DNA of 64,000 bases, taken from Bacillus pumilus. GTDB lineage: Bacteria > Bacillota > Bacilli > Bacillales > Bacillaceae. The translations under genes were made by a program, and so were the position numbers. The notes below the pieces were generated by a model, which saw only the letters and a list, made by a program, of their open reading frames with translations, was not told where the DNA came from and did no database searches. The stretch is from assembly GCF_024498355.1 (NCBI RefSeq), contig NZ_CP101834.1, positions 21,179 through 85,178 of the forward strand, in the 5' to 3' direction. Below, one piece after another: positions 8,448 through 17,237 of the stretch; the stretch's first letter is position 1; each line of letters begins with the position of its first letter.

Positions 8448-8899
8448 ATTTACATGAATACTTTTGTGAAGAGTGTAGTGAACGAACATATATAAAAGAG
8501 TTAACGTATGGTCATGATTTATACTGCGCTTTTTGTGGTCAAAAAGAATTATCTATGTCTGGTGAAGATATGTTGTTATTGGAATACGGTCCAAGAGAAG
8601 TGATGAAGCAGAACAATAAAATCCCTATGGCAGAAGCAGAATTATCTCTTTTAAAGATGTGGAAAAGCGCTGGTATTGAATCTGTTTATAAATACAAAGG
8701 GAGAATTAGTGAGTTTCGTCAGGGGGTATCTGATATTAGCTCGATATATGATGTGTCAAGCCTTCTTTTATATGACTTGTCTGGTGTTATGTTTGAAAAC
8801 CTTGAAGACATTGCCAATGGCAATCACAAAAATTTTAGGCTGGAAGATTTCGCAGTGCGGCTTGAAGATATTCTCAGGGAACAAGAACAGATATTTTGA
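8444..8899 (+). CDS. Zinc-ribbon protein of unknown function
   Basis: A 151-aa protein whose ATG overlaps the previous TGA. Residues 8-32 hold two CxxC pairs (CEECSERT..YCAFCGQKE). The remainder is acidic and helical, ending in LEDILREQEQIF. Possibly a small nucleic-acid-binding or adaptor protein. It belongs to the same run of closely packed genes as the methyltransferase. Confidence 0.6.
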   Translation: MNLHEYFCEECSERTYIKELTYGHDLYCAFCGQKELSMSGEDMLLLEYGPREVMKQNNKIPMAEAELSLLKMWKSAGIESVYKYKGRISEFRQGVSDISSIYDVSSLLLYDLSGVMFENLEDIANGNHKNFRLEDFAVRLEDILREQEQIF

Positions 8900-8957
8900 A
8901 ATGACAGTAAGAGGAAAGACAAGAGAGCTAATGATTCTATAGGAAAGGAGGATGAAG

Positions 8958-9422
8958 ATGAAACGCATTATAAAGTCTATTAAAAAGACTTATAACCTTT
9001 ATAAACAACCGTTACAAATTGGAGATCTGATGGAGGTTAAGAAAGAAAATTGGATCATCATAGGCATAGAAGAAGTTTCAATCACATATAGCCAGCTTGA
9101 AATTGTATACACATGTCAAAACACAGCTGAAAAAATACTGTACCAGCCAGACACATTTAATCTTGGTGAATATAAAACAGTGGACATTGTAGCAAGAATC
9201 AGAACAGGTAAAGAACACATATTGAAAAAAATACAACTTGGAAAACTCGTATGGATTGAGGACAAACCATATCAATCAGTAGGGTATACAGATGTCAGCA
9301 TTGAATTTACCGATGTTGTTGTTTCCTTTCTTGGAAGACCTGTAAGGCCAATTCCAGTGAAAGAGGTCAAAGCAAAATTATTGGAAGAACGGAAAAAAGC
9401 ACTCAATTTACAGCTTATATAA
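8958..9422 (+). CDS. Hypothetical beta-rich protein
   Basis: A 154-aa protein. The second ATG (8958) has the better spacing from AAAGGAGG. After a basic N-terminus (MKRIIKSIKKTY) there are two similar beta-rich halves: LQIGDLMEVKKENWIIIGIEEV..ITYSQLEIVY and LQLGKLVWIEDKPYQSVGYTDV..IEFTDVVVSF. This suggests an internally duplicated small barrel. No recognised family. Confidence 0.6.
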   Translation: MKRIIKSIKKTYNLYKQPLQIGDLMEVKKENWIIIGIEEVSITYSQLEIVYTCQNTAEKILYQPDTFNLGEYKTVDIVARIRTGKEHILKKIQLGKLVWIEDKPYQSVGYTDVSIEFTDVVVSFLGRPVRPIPVKEVKAKLLEERKKALNLQLI

Positions 9423-9441
9423 GCTTAGGAGGAATTATAGG

Positions 9442-9651
9442 ATGCCATATGACGATAATCAGGGTAAATTAGTTGATCCTAAAGTCAGTGATGTTATTAA
9501 AGCGTTACAAGATCAACTTGAAATCTATGGTGACACTCCATTGAGATTCACAATTGATGGAAGAGAAACCGAAAAAGAGATCCAACTAGACTTTTATAAA
9601 AACATTTTGTTGCTGCATTTGGAGGAAAGGATAACTGATGATGAACATTGA
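9442..9651 (+). CDS. Small hypothetical protein
   Basis: A 69-aa acidic protein behind TTAGGAGGAATT, 19 nt after the preceding gene. It overlaps the next start by 14 nt. No motif recognised. Confidence 0.55.
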   Translation: MPYDDNQGKLVDPKVSDVIKALQDQLEIYGDTPLRFTIDGRETEKEIQLDFYKNILLLHLEERITDDEH

Positions 9652-9961
9652 GCTAGGAGCATTTTATGCCGATGATCACGTACGACCTGATGGTGTAACT
9701 GAGACGAATATAATGCTTGTTTTGGAAAAAAGAAAAAACAGGTTTTTTGAAATAGAATCAGATTTCTATATATCTGAAACTATGGAAATGGTAGATGGAA
9801 AATTTGATGCTATGTATATAAACGATTGGTTACCACAAGCCTTTGAAAGAGAAGCAACACCACATGAAATAGAAGAATTTAAACGTCATAGAGAGTTATA
9901 CACGAATCTAAAGTCATGGAAAGAACTAATTTTTGAGGCGTTTTCGAGGCAAGCTCATTAA
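9638..9961 (+). CDS. Hypothetical protein
   Basis: A 107-aa protein starting at tandem ATGs behind GAGGAAAGGATAACTG, inside the end of the preceding gene. Sequence features include YADDHVRPDGVTE and an amphipathic C-terminal helix (HEIEEFKRHRELY). No family recognised. Confidence 0.55.
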   Translation: MMNIELGAFYADDHVRPDGVTETNIMLVLEKRKNRFFEIESDFYISETMEMVDGKFDAMYINDWLPQAFEREATPHEIEEFKRHRELYTNLKSWKELIFEAFSRQAH

Positions 9962-10009
9962 ATAGCTGCTGGAAGGATAAATAAATACAAATCGAAGGGT
10001 TGATGAATA

Positions 10010-10414
10010 ATGAAAAAGAAATTATTAGTATTACTTATTACTGCAATGGCGATTATGGCTGGCTGTAGTGAAGCTGATGTAGTCTCTGAAAACATTTCAA
10101 AATCCTCTGACTCATTCGAGGTTCAAAGAAGAATTGTTTTCTTCAACGGCATTACTGACAAATACTTACTAACAGTAGAGGGCCTTTGTGCTTTGGGTAA
10201 TGACGATACTGATCTAAGAATGACAGTAACGTGCAAAGTCGGAAAAGACGAATACAAAAAGCACTATCTTGGTTTAAGTGATAATGTGAGTTTTTTTGCT
10301 GAACAACTTGAACCTAACAAGGAAGATCCCTTCCATTACAAGATTTTATTCAGACCGCAGACCATCATTCCAGATATTGAATTACAGACAAGTAAAACAA
10401 AAAAAGGAGAATGA
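10010..10414 (+). CDS. Small lipoprotein
   Basis: A 134-aa protein with a classic lipoprotein signal peptide (MKKKLLVLLITAMAIMAGC), so it is predicted to be lipidated at Cys-19 and held on the outer membrane face. The mature part is a charged beta-rich domain without recognised motifs. It lies within the plus-strand run between hypothetical genes. Confidence 0.7.
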   Translation: MKKKLLVLLITAMAIMAGCSEADVVSENISKSSDSFEVQRRIVFFNGITDKYLLTVEGLCALGNDDTDLRMTVTCKVGKDEYKKHYLGLSDNVSFFAEQLEPNKEDPFHYKILFRPQTIIPDIELQTSKTKKGE

Positions 10415-10455
10415 ACACCAAATGATTATTATTGATATTAGAACGGAGAGAGAAG

Positions 10456-11106
10456 ATGGCTAAGTCCTCTCTTACATTAAAACTTGAAAATCAAATCCAT
10501 GCACATACAAAAGAAAAAGGTGTGTTTAGTTGCTTTGAAGTGACTATTGGTTACGACAAAGCTAGAGCTGGCTACGAGAGAATTGATTTTCTTACTTTAG
10601 ATAGAAAGGGTATCTGGAGATGTTATGAAATTAAAGTATCACTGTCAGACTTTCGATCAAGCTCGAAAAAAAGTTTTGTTGGTCACTATAATTATTTTGT
10701 TCTGACAAAGGAACTTTACGAATTAGTAAAAGATGAGATTCCTAATCACATTGGTGTTTACATCGGAGGTACTAGTTGTGTGAAAAAAGCAAAAAAACAG
10801 GAATTGAAGGAGAGTTCCGATACTTTAATGTTCTCAATGATCCGCGCTGCAACGCGGGATGCAAGTAAATTATATGAAAGCACAAATTCATTTATTATCA
10901 ATGACTATAGAAGGCAGATCCGGCAATTAGAGCAACAATTGTTTAATAAAAATCCAAATTTGCCTGATGCACAAATTAATTATGAATTAAGAGAAGAAAA
11001 TTTTCGTTTGAAACACCTTTTAAGTAAACATGGAGTGGATTTTCTCATAGGAGAGAATGAGTCTATGTCTAATCCAAAAGGAGATGACAAGCGTGTGGTT
11101 GAATGA
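10456..11106 (+). CDS. MmcB-like / PD-(D/E)xK nuclease-fold protein
   Basis: A 216-aa protein; the ATG at 10456 follows GGAGAGAG. Residues 15-110 fit a PD-(D/E)xK core: a helical start, RIDFLTLDRKG (acidic residue), WRCYEIKVSLSDFR (E-x-K on the next strand) and HYNYFVLTKELYELV. This arrangement is that of MmcB-like DNA-repair proteins and related endonuclease-like proteins. A C-terminal coiled coil (about 150-190) follows. It probably acts on DNA; cleavage activity is not shown. Confidence 0.6.
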   Translation: MAKSSLTLKLENQIHAHTKEKGVFSCFEVTIGYDKARAGYERIDFLTLDRKGIWRCYEIKVSLSDFRSSSKKSFVGHYNYFVLTKELYELVKDEIPNHIGVYIGGTSCVKKAKKQELKESSDTLMFSMIRAATRDASKLYESTNSFIINDYRRQIRQLEQQLFNKNPNLPDAQINYELREENFRLKHLLSKHGVDFLIGENESMSNPKGDDKRVVE

Positions 11107-11545
11107 TTTCCTCGAAAACTTTAAACGATTTACACTTTTAGCAGTGCCTCTAGGTATAATGCTGGTTATTTTAGCGAACGTAGTGCTTCCTCTAGGCATT
11201 GATATGCTTGAAGATATTACAGGATATGAAGAACAAGCTTCATCAAAAAATGAAAGTGTGGAAGTCGAGGGTCTAATAGTTGATAAAAAAATGAATATAT
11301 TAACTAACAATAAAATAGATATAATGCCTCTTCCAGCCATGATGATAGGCAGTGGTTCGTTAGGTTTGGCTTTAACACCAGTATCACGTACTACTAAAGA
11401 AAGAACAGAGTTTACACTTCGAGTATATGCAGAGGAAAAGACCTCGACAATCGTTGTTAATGAAAAAACTTATCATACCTATATGAAAGGCGATAAAGTG
11501 TCGATACGAATGAAAAACAACAAATTTGAACTTGAAGGGGAATAA
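11093..11545 (+). CDS. Small membrane protein
   Basis: A protein of about 150 aa overlapping the end of the preceding gene. The GTG at 11093 lies 9 nt after AAAAGGAG; an in-frame ATG at 11057 is the alternative start. Two hydrophobic segments are present: LLAVPLGIMLVILANVVLPL near the N-terminus and PAMMIGSGSLGLALTP in the middle. A beta-rich C-terminal part follows. Unknown function; overlap suggests translational coupling. Confidence 0.55.
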   Translation: MWLNDFLENFKRFTLLAVPLGIMLVILANVVLPLGIDMLEDITGYEEQASSKNESVEVEGLIVDKKMNILTNNKIDIMPLPAMMIGSGSLGLALTPVSRTTKERTEFTLRVYAEEKTSTIVVNEKTYHTYMKGDKVSIRMKNNKFELEGE

Positions 11546-11559
11546 TGGGGGAATAGTGA

Positions 11560-11961
11560 ATGAAATTATTTGAGATATCCTATCCATATTATTCATTGAT
11601 AAGAGCAAGAAATATGGATAAGGCATTGAAGATGTACAATGAAGCTCTTCTTGAAAGTAATTTAGTTGAAAGTGATCATGACAATGTAATTAGAGAAATC
11701 TCAAAAAAGCAGGCAGTACGTTCTTTTCTTTCTATAGTGGGTTTCGAGAAAGGATGCCACTTGAAAGATGTGATTCTAGAAGGCAAAAAAGAAGGAGTAA
11801 TTGTTTTGGATCATAATAGGCAATCAAGGCAATACAAAGGATCCAGAAGATCCAGAATTGCTTTAGAAAGAGTAAATTCTTTAATCCTTCTTTATGCAAT
11901 AATTACATGCTTTTTACTTGCGAAAATCATTGGAGATTTTTTGTTGGTGTATCTTAAATAG
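11560..11961 (+). CDS. Hypothetical protein with C-terminal membrane segment
   Basis: A 133-aa protein behind GGGGGAATAGTGA. The N-terminal half is predicted soluble (FEISYPYYSLIRARNMDKAL). The last 25 residues (LILLYAIITCFLLAKIIGDF) form a tail anchor. No recognised family. Confidence 0.55.
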   Translation: MKLFEISYPYYSLIRARNMDKALKMYNEALLESNLVESDHDNVIREISKKQAVRSFLSIVGFEKGCHLKDVILEGKKEGVIVLDHNRQSRQYKGSRRSRIALERVNSLILLYAIITCFLLAKIIGDFLLVYLK

Positions 11962-12003
11962 CTATTAAGACTATTGAATTCAATAAGGACATGGAGTGGA
12001 TAG

Positions 12004-12195
12004 GTGGTTTTATCTTTGTTGAAAACGTTTTATTTTGTTGTTATTGCGATTGTTTCTTGTATTTTTATTAACGTTCTCTTGTTTTTTTTGTTGGGTGTGA
12101 CTTCAACATTTAAAATGCTGACGCAACTTTTGCAAATAACAGCTTTGTCTGCTGGCATAACTATTATTCTTATGCGACATGGCGAAGAAGATTGA
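12004..12195 (+). CDS. Small double-membrane-span protein
   Basis: A 63-aa hydrophobic protein with two predicted membrane segments (residues 5-30 and 38-58) and a charged end (MRHGEED). The start is probably GTG behind ATGGAGTGG. No recognised family. Confidence 0.5.
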   Translation: MVLSLLKTFYFVVIAIVSCIFINVLLFFLLGVTSTFKMLTQLLQITALSAGITIILMRHGEED

Positions 12196-12254
12196 TTTTC
12201 CTGGAGCAATTAAAGATGCTTTTTTCTAGTTTTGATATTAAGGAGTGATCTTTT

Positions 12255-12287
12255 ATGAACCATGTGCTTACTGAGGATCATCAATAA
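12255..12287 (+). other. Ten-codon reading frame with a strong ribosome-binding site
   Basis: AAGGAGTGATC is followed at good spacing by ATG and the frame MNHVLTEDHQ, stop. It sits 33 nt before the next gene and could be a leader peptide. A decayed gene start is equally possible. Confidence 0.25.
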
Positions 12288-12319
12288 AGACCAATATATA
12301 AATAAAGGGGAAGAGAATT

Positions 12320-12784
12320 TTGAGAAAAGAAATAGACAATTTAAAGAATGAACTAAGAGAAATAGAAGAAGCTTTAAGAAATGCAAAGAGTAATACAGTG
12401 AAAAACATACTTCAGGAAGCAATTGAACAACGAGCGAACGAACTTGAAAAACATAAAGCTCAGGGCGTGGTGATGCTGGATGTAAAGCTGAAAGACGGTA
12501 GAGAGCTAAAAAGATGTTCATTATATTCAGTATCAGACAGTGCGGGATCCTACGCTGTAACCGATTTGAAGGAAGCAGCCACAATGTTACAGTTTGAAGA
12601 GGAAGTATATCTTCAGCAGGACGTAGAAAAATTTGGTGACTTTGCAGGGGAGATATTTGTATCTGAGATCGATTCATTTTACCCTTATAAAGTTTTGGAT
12701 ATTAATGATCTAGACTCTTATACAGTTAGGAATCCTAAAATTGAAGCTTTCAAAAACATACAGGCAAAAGGAGAATTGAAATAA
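12320..12784 (+). CDS. Hypothetical protein with N-terminal coiled coil
   Basis: A 154-aa protein starting at TTG behind GGGGAAGAG. Residues 1-50 form a heptad-rich coiled coil (LRKEIDNLKNELREIEEAL). The C-terminal domain is mixed alpha/beta (VVMLDVKLKDGRELKRCSLY; EEEVYLQQDVEKFGDFAGEI). No family recognised. Confidence 0.6.
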   Translation: MRKEIDNLKNELREIEEALRNAKSNTVKNILQEAIEQRANELEKHKAQGVVMLDVKLKDGRELKRCSLYSVSDSAGSYAVTDLKEAATMLQFEEEVYLQQDVEKFGDFAGEIFVSEIDSFYPYKVLDINDLDSYTVRNPKIEAFKNIQAKGELK

Positions 12785-12841
12785 TGAAGATTCCATTTGA
12801 AACTCATAAAATATTCGTCTGCAAATTAAGGGGGCCTTACG

Positions 12842-13303
12842 ATGAATAAGAATGATTTAAAAGTTCCAAAAGATCCAAAAGACATGGTGAATATGGAGCT
12901 GTTAGAGGCATATAGCGCATATAGCGCAAAAGGGTTTCGAACGATAGAAGAACAAAATTACTTGGGGCAGCTGCGTCAAGTAATTTTGGAACGGATGAGT
13001 GAAAAGGAATGCGCTAACTGCGGTTCACCAAGAAGTAAAGCACAAAAAGAAGAAAAGGAGAATGAAAAAGTGATTACAAATATTGATAAAGATAAACTTT
13101 ATAGAACCTTCCTTAAATTTCTATTAGAGAACGGAGAATATCGATTATCTAATCATGGTCTATGTAACGATGACATAGATGAATTCATTGAAAATGCTAT
13201 TGATGATCCATTCTTTCATGAGGAATTAGAAGATTTTATCAAAGATTTCATACGTAAGAATGGAGAAGTCTATGGAATGTTATTGAATCCGAATTTTCGA
13301 TAA
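12842..13303 (+). CDS. Hypothetical acidic protein with a CxxC pair
   Basis: A 153-aa protein behind AAGGGGGCC. It contains a single CANCG motif near residue 60, so any metal site would need a second chain, and a very acidic helical C-terminal half (NDDIDEFIENAIDDPFFHEE). No recognised family. Confidence 0.6.
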   Translation: MNKNDLKVPKDPKDMVNMELLEAYSAYSAKGFRTIEEQNYLGQLRQVILERMSEKECANCGSPRSKAQKEEKENEKVITNIDKDKLYRTFLKFLLENGEYRLSNHGLCNDDIDEFIENAIDDPFFHEELEDFIKDFIRKNGEVYGMLLNPNFR

Positions 13304-13311
13304 TCAATCAA

Positions 13312-13586
13312 ATAAAGGAGGTCATGCTAAATATATATTTGATTTAATCAAGAATGACTATGGAGAAAATAGAGGTCAACCAGAATGCACAGTTGATCTC
13401 ATGAATGAAGGGGTAATATTAGAAGATTTTCTTTGACTCGTAAGCAAGTAGATAAGATTATCTCAAAACTTCCAACATACGAAATTCTTGCTAAAATTGA
13501 TGCTAGTCCAAACCGTGAATTTGATGATTTCAGCCAATTTATGTATTTCTTCCCTACCAATGAAAGAAACAGAAAGGAACTTTGAC
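13312..13586 (+). pseudogene. Frameshifted gene remnant
   Basis: Two protein-like stretches lie in different frames without an intact start. The first reads KYIFDLIKNDYGENRG and EGVILEDFL then stop; the second reads RKQVDKIISKLPTYEILAKI and NREFDDFSQFMYFFP. Joining them needs a one-base shift near 13433. A strong AAAGGAGGTC followed by ATG exists, but that ATG is in another frame. A decayed gene is the simplest reading. Confidence 0.5.
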
Positions 13587-13587
13587 A

Positions 13588-13881
13588 ATGAGTAGATTAG
13601 ATCAAAAATTCAACTGGACTTGTCCAAAATGCAATCATACAAACACAAATGACTTATATTCCAACGAAATTGAACCGTCACGTTGCTCAAATTGTGATGT
13701 TCTATGTGATGTATACATAAACATTCAAATTCAAGTAACTAAGGTTGTTTCATATCAAAAGACAGAGACAGATGAAGATGAAAACGAAACTCATCAGTTT
13801 CATATTTTAGATGAAATGAATCAGATACCCACATCATTTATAGATCATGAATACAAGAGAAGAAAAGCAAACAATGAGTAG
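13588..13881 (+). CDS. Small zinc-ribbon protein
   Basis: A 97-aa protein starting at ATG behind AAAGGAAC. It carries CPKCNHTN and CSNCDVLC (two CxxC pairs, a zinc ribbon) in the first 45 residues and an acidic stretch (TETDEDENETH). No enzymatic motif seen. Confidence 0.6.
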   Translation: MSRLDQKFNWTCPKCNHTNTNDLYSNEIEPSRCSNCDVLCDVYINIQIQVTKVVSYQKTETDEDENETHQFHILDEMNQIPTSFIDHEYKRRKANNE

Positions 13882-14009
13882 ATTATTGATTAGCAAAAAT
13901 GAATTCGAAAACGAGAAACAGGGACCTTTAATTTGTTGTTAGAACGACCGTTTCTATAATAATGGACCCTTATTCATGTACCTGTACAACAATTGTTCAA
14001 AATAAAAAT

Positions 14010-14040
14010 GTAAACTAGGTTAAATTTTCACTCAGTTTAC
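14010..14040. repeat. Inverted repeat in a 220-bp intergenic region
   Basis: GTAAACT (14010) and AGTTTAC (14034) form a stem with a 17-nt loop, and a palindromic ACAATTGT lies just before it. No T-run follows. The rest of 13882-14102 shows no coding signal. Confidence 0.4.
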
Positions 14041-14102
14041 ATAATCTTTATTCTCGGAAGTTGTGTGTCAACCCCCAAACTGATGTTCAAGGAGGATAAG
14101 AA

Positions 14103-14228
14103 ATGATTTGGTATATATGTTTTTTCTTTGTGTTGTATTTGTATTGGACTATTGTTGACATTATTGTTGAGACTGGTAGCAGCATGATAAAACGAACAGT
14201 AGCAGAAAAAGAAGATAAATTTAACTAA
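14103..14228 (+). CDS. Small single-pass membrane protein
   Basis: A 41-aa frame behind an excellent AAGGAGGATAAG. An N-terminal hydrophobic segment (ICFFFVLYLYWTIVDIIV) is followed by a charged tail. Its length, spacing and composition fit a genuine small membrane peptide. Role unknown. Confidence 0.55.
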   Translation: MIWYICFFFVLYLYWTIVDIIVETGSSMIKRTVAEKEDKFN

Positions 14229-14242
14229 GAAGGATGATGAAA

Positions 14243-14482
14243 ATGATTTTTAGCCAACATCCCGAAAACATATTAGAAACTATAAAAAAATTGGAGTACA
14301 TTATCAGCACCTCTACTAATACACATCCAAGAATAGAACAAAAGCCTGATCCTGAGTTCATTGTTGATGAATATGCTCTTGCACTTACGTTAATAAGACC
14401 AGAAAGACAACAGGCTCAAAAGGAACTGAATGAAGCGATCCAAAGGATCAGAAAGGAAAAACAAAATGCAAAAAATAAATAA
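14243..14482 (+). CDS. Small hypothetical protein
   Basis: A 79-aa protein from the ATG behind AGAAGGATGATG. It is helical, with a charged C-terminus (EAIQRIRKEKQNAKNK) that overlaps the next gene. No recognised family. Confidence 0.5.
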   Translation: MIFSQHPENILETIKKLEYIISTSTNTHPRIEQKPDPEFIVDEYALALTLIRPERQQAQKELNEAIQRIRKEKQNAKNK

Positions 14483-15029
14483 TCTAGAGTATTTGAGCGA
14501 TTCGATAATAAAATTCCGAACAAAAATGATTCTGACTATTGGATGTCTTCTCATCCTTGCTTTAGTCATAGCACCGATTATCATGTTTAACTCTAGTTTA
14601 ATTTATGTTGTCCTATTAATTACTGCAATAATTGTCCTCTCTAGATACTTATCGGAAATAATTGGTATCTATGGCATGCTTACAAAAGCAAAAAAATTGT
14701 GTGATCATATTCTTGAAGAAGACAGTAAATTTAGTAAGGAAACACTTAACGATTTTATAGATTTACTTTTGCTAAGACAAGAGCTTGCGGACCGATTTAA
14801 ATCTACCATTTCACCAAGTACACTAGACAAAATTGCTATTACTGATAAGAAGCTTGACGACTTTGTAGAAAATGTGTTTTATCAACATGAAAAATCTAAG
14901 TTTTCTTATACTTATAAAGTTAGATCAATGTTTGAACTGCATTCTAAGGTTAGGATGTATCTATATGCTGCATTTGATATAGGAGCTAAACGCAGATACT
15001 TTGAGAAATGGTACTCTGAGAGCGAATAA
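14466..15029 (+). CDS. Membrane protein, paralogue of the gene at 15316
   Basis: A 187-aa protein from the ATG at 14466 behind AAAGGAAAAAC. Two transmembrane segments lie at about residues 20-65, followed by a cytoplasmic helical domain (LNDFIDLLLLRQELADRFK; TDKKLDDFVENVFY). The same layout and motifs (INEFINLGFKRYRA; IDSELDDFV) occur in the 205-aa protein two genes downstream, so the pair arose by duplication. Function unknown. Confidence 0.6.
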   Translation: MQKINNLEYLSDSIIKFRTKMILTIGCLLILALVIAPIIMFNSSLIYVVLLITAIIVLSRYLSEIIGIYGMLTKAKKLCDHILEEDSKFSKETLNDFIDLLLLRQELADRFKSTISPSTLDKIAITDKKLDDFVENVFYQHEKSKFSYTYKVRSMFELHSKVRMYLYAAFDIGAKRRYFEKWYSESE

Positions 15030-15098
15030 TCATGATATGCCCTCTTCTGTGTATGATGTGATGTAACATCTAAAATATATGTTCAAAGGAGAATCAAA

Positions 15099-15293
15099 AT
15101 GAGAAATGCAATGAAGGCCCCCTCTTTCTGGATAACATTCTTTATCTATTGCGCCCTATACTTTGCTTTTCTTGCTGCTGCTGGTGGTAATAGTTTTGTG
15201 GCATTCATAGGTGCATTTACCTCAGTAATCGTTGGAATTTATGTGCGGCTCTATTTTGTAAAGAGAAGAAAAGTAAGCAGAAAAGGAAGATAA
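15099..15293 (+). CDS. Small membrane protein
   Basis: A 64-aa protein behind AAAGGAGAATC. Two membrane segments (residues 8-28 and 31-50) are followed by a basic tail (VKRRKVSRKGR). It sits between the two paralogous membrane proteins and is probably co-expressed with them. Confidence 0.55.
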   Translation: MRNAMKAPSFWITFFIYCALYFAFLAAAGGNSFVAFIGAFTSVIVGIYVRLYFVKRRKVSRKGR

Positions 15294-15315
15294 ACTTAAT
15301 TAGACGGAGGACAAA

Positions 15316-15933
15316 ATGAATAAAGAATTTTCGCACTTAGATTATTTAAACAAGCTCGTTGTTGAGATGAGGATAAAAGTAATTGCAGCATTTGTCTTTC
15401 TATTCCTGCTCATACTCGGTTATGGCCTTTATGGAAACTCAATCCTTCTAGATGGTTACAGATTGTTTAATATAAGCATTTTTATCTTTTTATCTATTAT
15501 TGCTCTTGCTGTATATGCGTCAGAAAATCGTCGTTTTTTGATGCTCCTAGAAGTAGCGAAATCAAAGTCTAAGGATGTAGTTAACCATGATGAACCACCA
15601 TCAAAAGAAAAGATAAACGAGTTTATCAATTTAGGTTTCAAGAGATATCGAGCAGTGACATATTTTAAATTAAATTATAAAAAGACATCACTAGATGCTA
15701 TTCATAAAATTGATAGTGAACTTGATGATTTTGTATTACATCAAGACAAAGACTTGAATTTTCATTTCACAGGTGAGCTTTTGACGGCTATGGAATGTTT
15801 ATATGAAGCATTTGATGCTAAGGATATATTCTCAAAGAACAAATATAAATATTTCAAAAAATGGACTGGTACTCAAAAGAGGCTTGAATGGGAAAAACAT
15901 CAAGAAGAAAGGAAGAACAACAAAAGGAAATGA
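15316..15933 (+). CDS. Membrane protein, paralogue of the gene at 14466
   Basis: A 205-aa protein behind GACGGAGGAC. Two membrane segments (about 20-40 and 50-70) precede a helical cytoplasmic domain similar to that of the 187-aa protein, with a very basic end (EERKNNKRK). It is the last gene of this plus-strand run, closed by a bidirectional terminator. Confidence 0.6.
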   Translation: MNKEFSHLDYLNKLVVEMRIKVIAAFVFLFLLILGYGLYGNSILLDGYRLFNISIFIFLSIIALAVYASENRRFLMLLEVAKSKSKDVVNHDEPPSKEKINEFINLGFKRYRAVTYFKLNYKKTSLDAIHKIDSELDDFVLHQDKDLNFHFTGELLTAMECLYEAFDAKDIFSKNKYKYFKKWTGTQKRLEWEKHQEERKNNKRK

Positions 15934-15943
15934 ACATAATGCA

Positions 15944-15975
15944 CCCCCTTCTATCACGTATGAAGGGGGTTTTAC
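15944..15975. terminator. Bidirectional terminator between convergent units
   Basis: ACCCCCTTC and GAAGGGGGT pair around a 9-nt loop and are followed by TTTTA on the plus strand. It lies between the plus-strand membrane gene and the end of uvrX on the minus strand. Confidence 0.7.
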
Positions 15976-17237
15976 CCCATATGACCGCCAACCAAATTAG
16001 ATCGATGAATCATGGTTCCGGCATTAGTATATGATGCTGCGCGCATGATTGCGGTATGACCAAATTTGTTGTTGATTGCATCCATTACATGGCCCAACCG
16101 ACTAACCTTTTCTTGATCAGGATTAAAGAGATCTAGCTGCATGTAGTTGGCCGGATCTACTTTTGAAAGAGAAATGGCAATTGATCTTACTGTCCCATGA
16201 GAGTGAAATTGATCAAAGAGGGCTTCGCACACCCTGAAAATATCCATAGTCACATTAGTCGGCTGGTCAATCGTTTTAGCGCGGTTGAATCCTCCCCCAC
16301 CCTCTTTTACGCTGTAACCTATAGAGAGTGACACAGTTCTTCCTGCTTTATGTGCTTTTCTTGCTCTGCTTGCAACTGCTTCAGCTATTTCTAAAATGAC
16401 GGTTTTTATGGCAGCTATGTCTCGGTCTGTCTCACCAGGATAGTCTCTCAACAAGATCTGGCTCGTTCCGAAAGAAATGTTTTCAGGAAGATCCTGATGA
16501 TTGATCTCACTTGTATCGATTCCGTTAGCATGATAGTGCAGCTGCAGCCCCATTACACCGAATTTTTTCTGTAACAATTCTTTTGGGTAGTTAGCCAGCT
16601 GGCCAACTGTAGAAATGCCCATGCCATTCAAATTACGTTCCATACGTCTTCCTATGCCCCACATTTTAGATAATGGTCTAACAGGCCACAACTTCTCTTT
16701 TATATCGGTTACAGTCCACTCAGCGATTCCTGAAGGGCTCTTCTTGCTTTCGAGATCCATAGCAAGCTTAGACAGCAGCATATTGTCGCCAATTCCAATG
16801 GTCACTGTCAATCCAAATTGCCTTAGAATAGATTCTTTTATTTTTACGGCCATGTCCTTTGGGCTGCCCCACAGACGCGATGAACGCCATCTTATAAACG
16901 ATTCATCGATGCTATAGACATAAACATCTTCAGGAGGCGCAAAACTGTAAAATAGCTCTGTTAATGCGGTTGATATGTCAATAAACTTCCTCATCTGTGG
17001 ATTCACAATGTGAATTCTAGGGTCTGAAGGGACTTCATACAAACGAGATCCAGTCTTGATATTGTAGTCGCGTTTTAAAGCCGGTGATGCAGCTAAAACT
17101 ACGCTACCAGAACGATCCTTGTTACCGACTACAGCAAGGTAGCAAGTTAACGGATCAAGATCCATCATTATGGCGGCAGCACTCGCATAAAAACTTTTCA
17201 CGTCAACGGCCAAGAACTTTTTATTTTGATGGTTCAT
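15972..17237 (-). CDS. uvrX: Y-family DNA polymerase, UvrX/UmuC-like
   Basis: A 421-aa Y-family translesion polymerase. It has the N-terminal catalytic motif LAVDVKSFYASAAA and the palm motif VYSIDESFI with paired carboxylates, a helix-hairpin-helix region (WGIGRRMERNLNGMGI), and a little-finger domain to the end. It is the B. subtilis UvrX/YqjW type found on phages and plasmids. Its ATG overlaps the stop of yolD, so the two are co-translated. The LexA box upstream indicates SOS induction. It should bypass lesions at the cost of accuracy. Confidence 0.93.
   Translation of the reverse strand: MNHQNKKFLAVDVKSFYASAAAIMMDLDPLTCYLAVVGNKDRSGSVVLAASPALKRDYNIKTGSRLYEVPSDPRIHIVNPQMRKFIDISTALTELFYSFAPPEDVYVYSIDESFIRWRSSRLWGSPKDMAVKIKESILRQFGLTVTIGIGDNMLLSKLAMDLESKKSPSGIAEWTVTDIKEKLWPVRPLSKMWGIGRRMERNLNGMGISTVGQLANYPKELLQKKFGVMGLQLHYHANGIDTSEINHQDLPENISFGTSQILLRDYPGETDRDIAAIKTVILEIAEAVASRARKAHKAGRTVSLSIGYSVKEGGGGFNRAKTIDQPTNVTMDIFRVCEALFDQFHSHGTVRSIAISLSKVDPANYMQLDLFNPDQEKVSRLGHVMDAINNKFGHTAIMRAASYTNAGTMIHRSNLVGGHMG

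Noticed and set aside
8676..8942. 88-codon plus-strand frame inside the 8444-8899 gene
   Set aside because: A shadow of the zinc-ribbon gene in another frame, without a start signal.
13430..13445. Programmed frameshift of the RF2 type at CTT TGA C
   Set aside because: A +1 shift here meets a stop at once; the needed frame is -1, and the gene also lacks a usable start, so decay is more likely.
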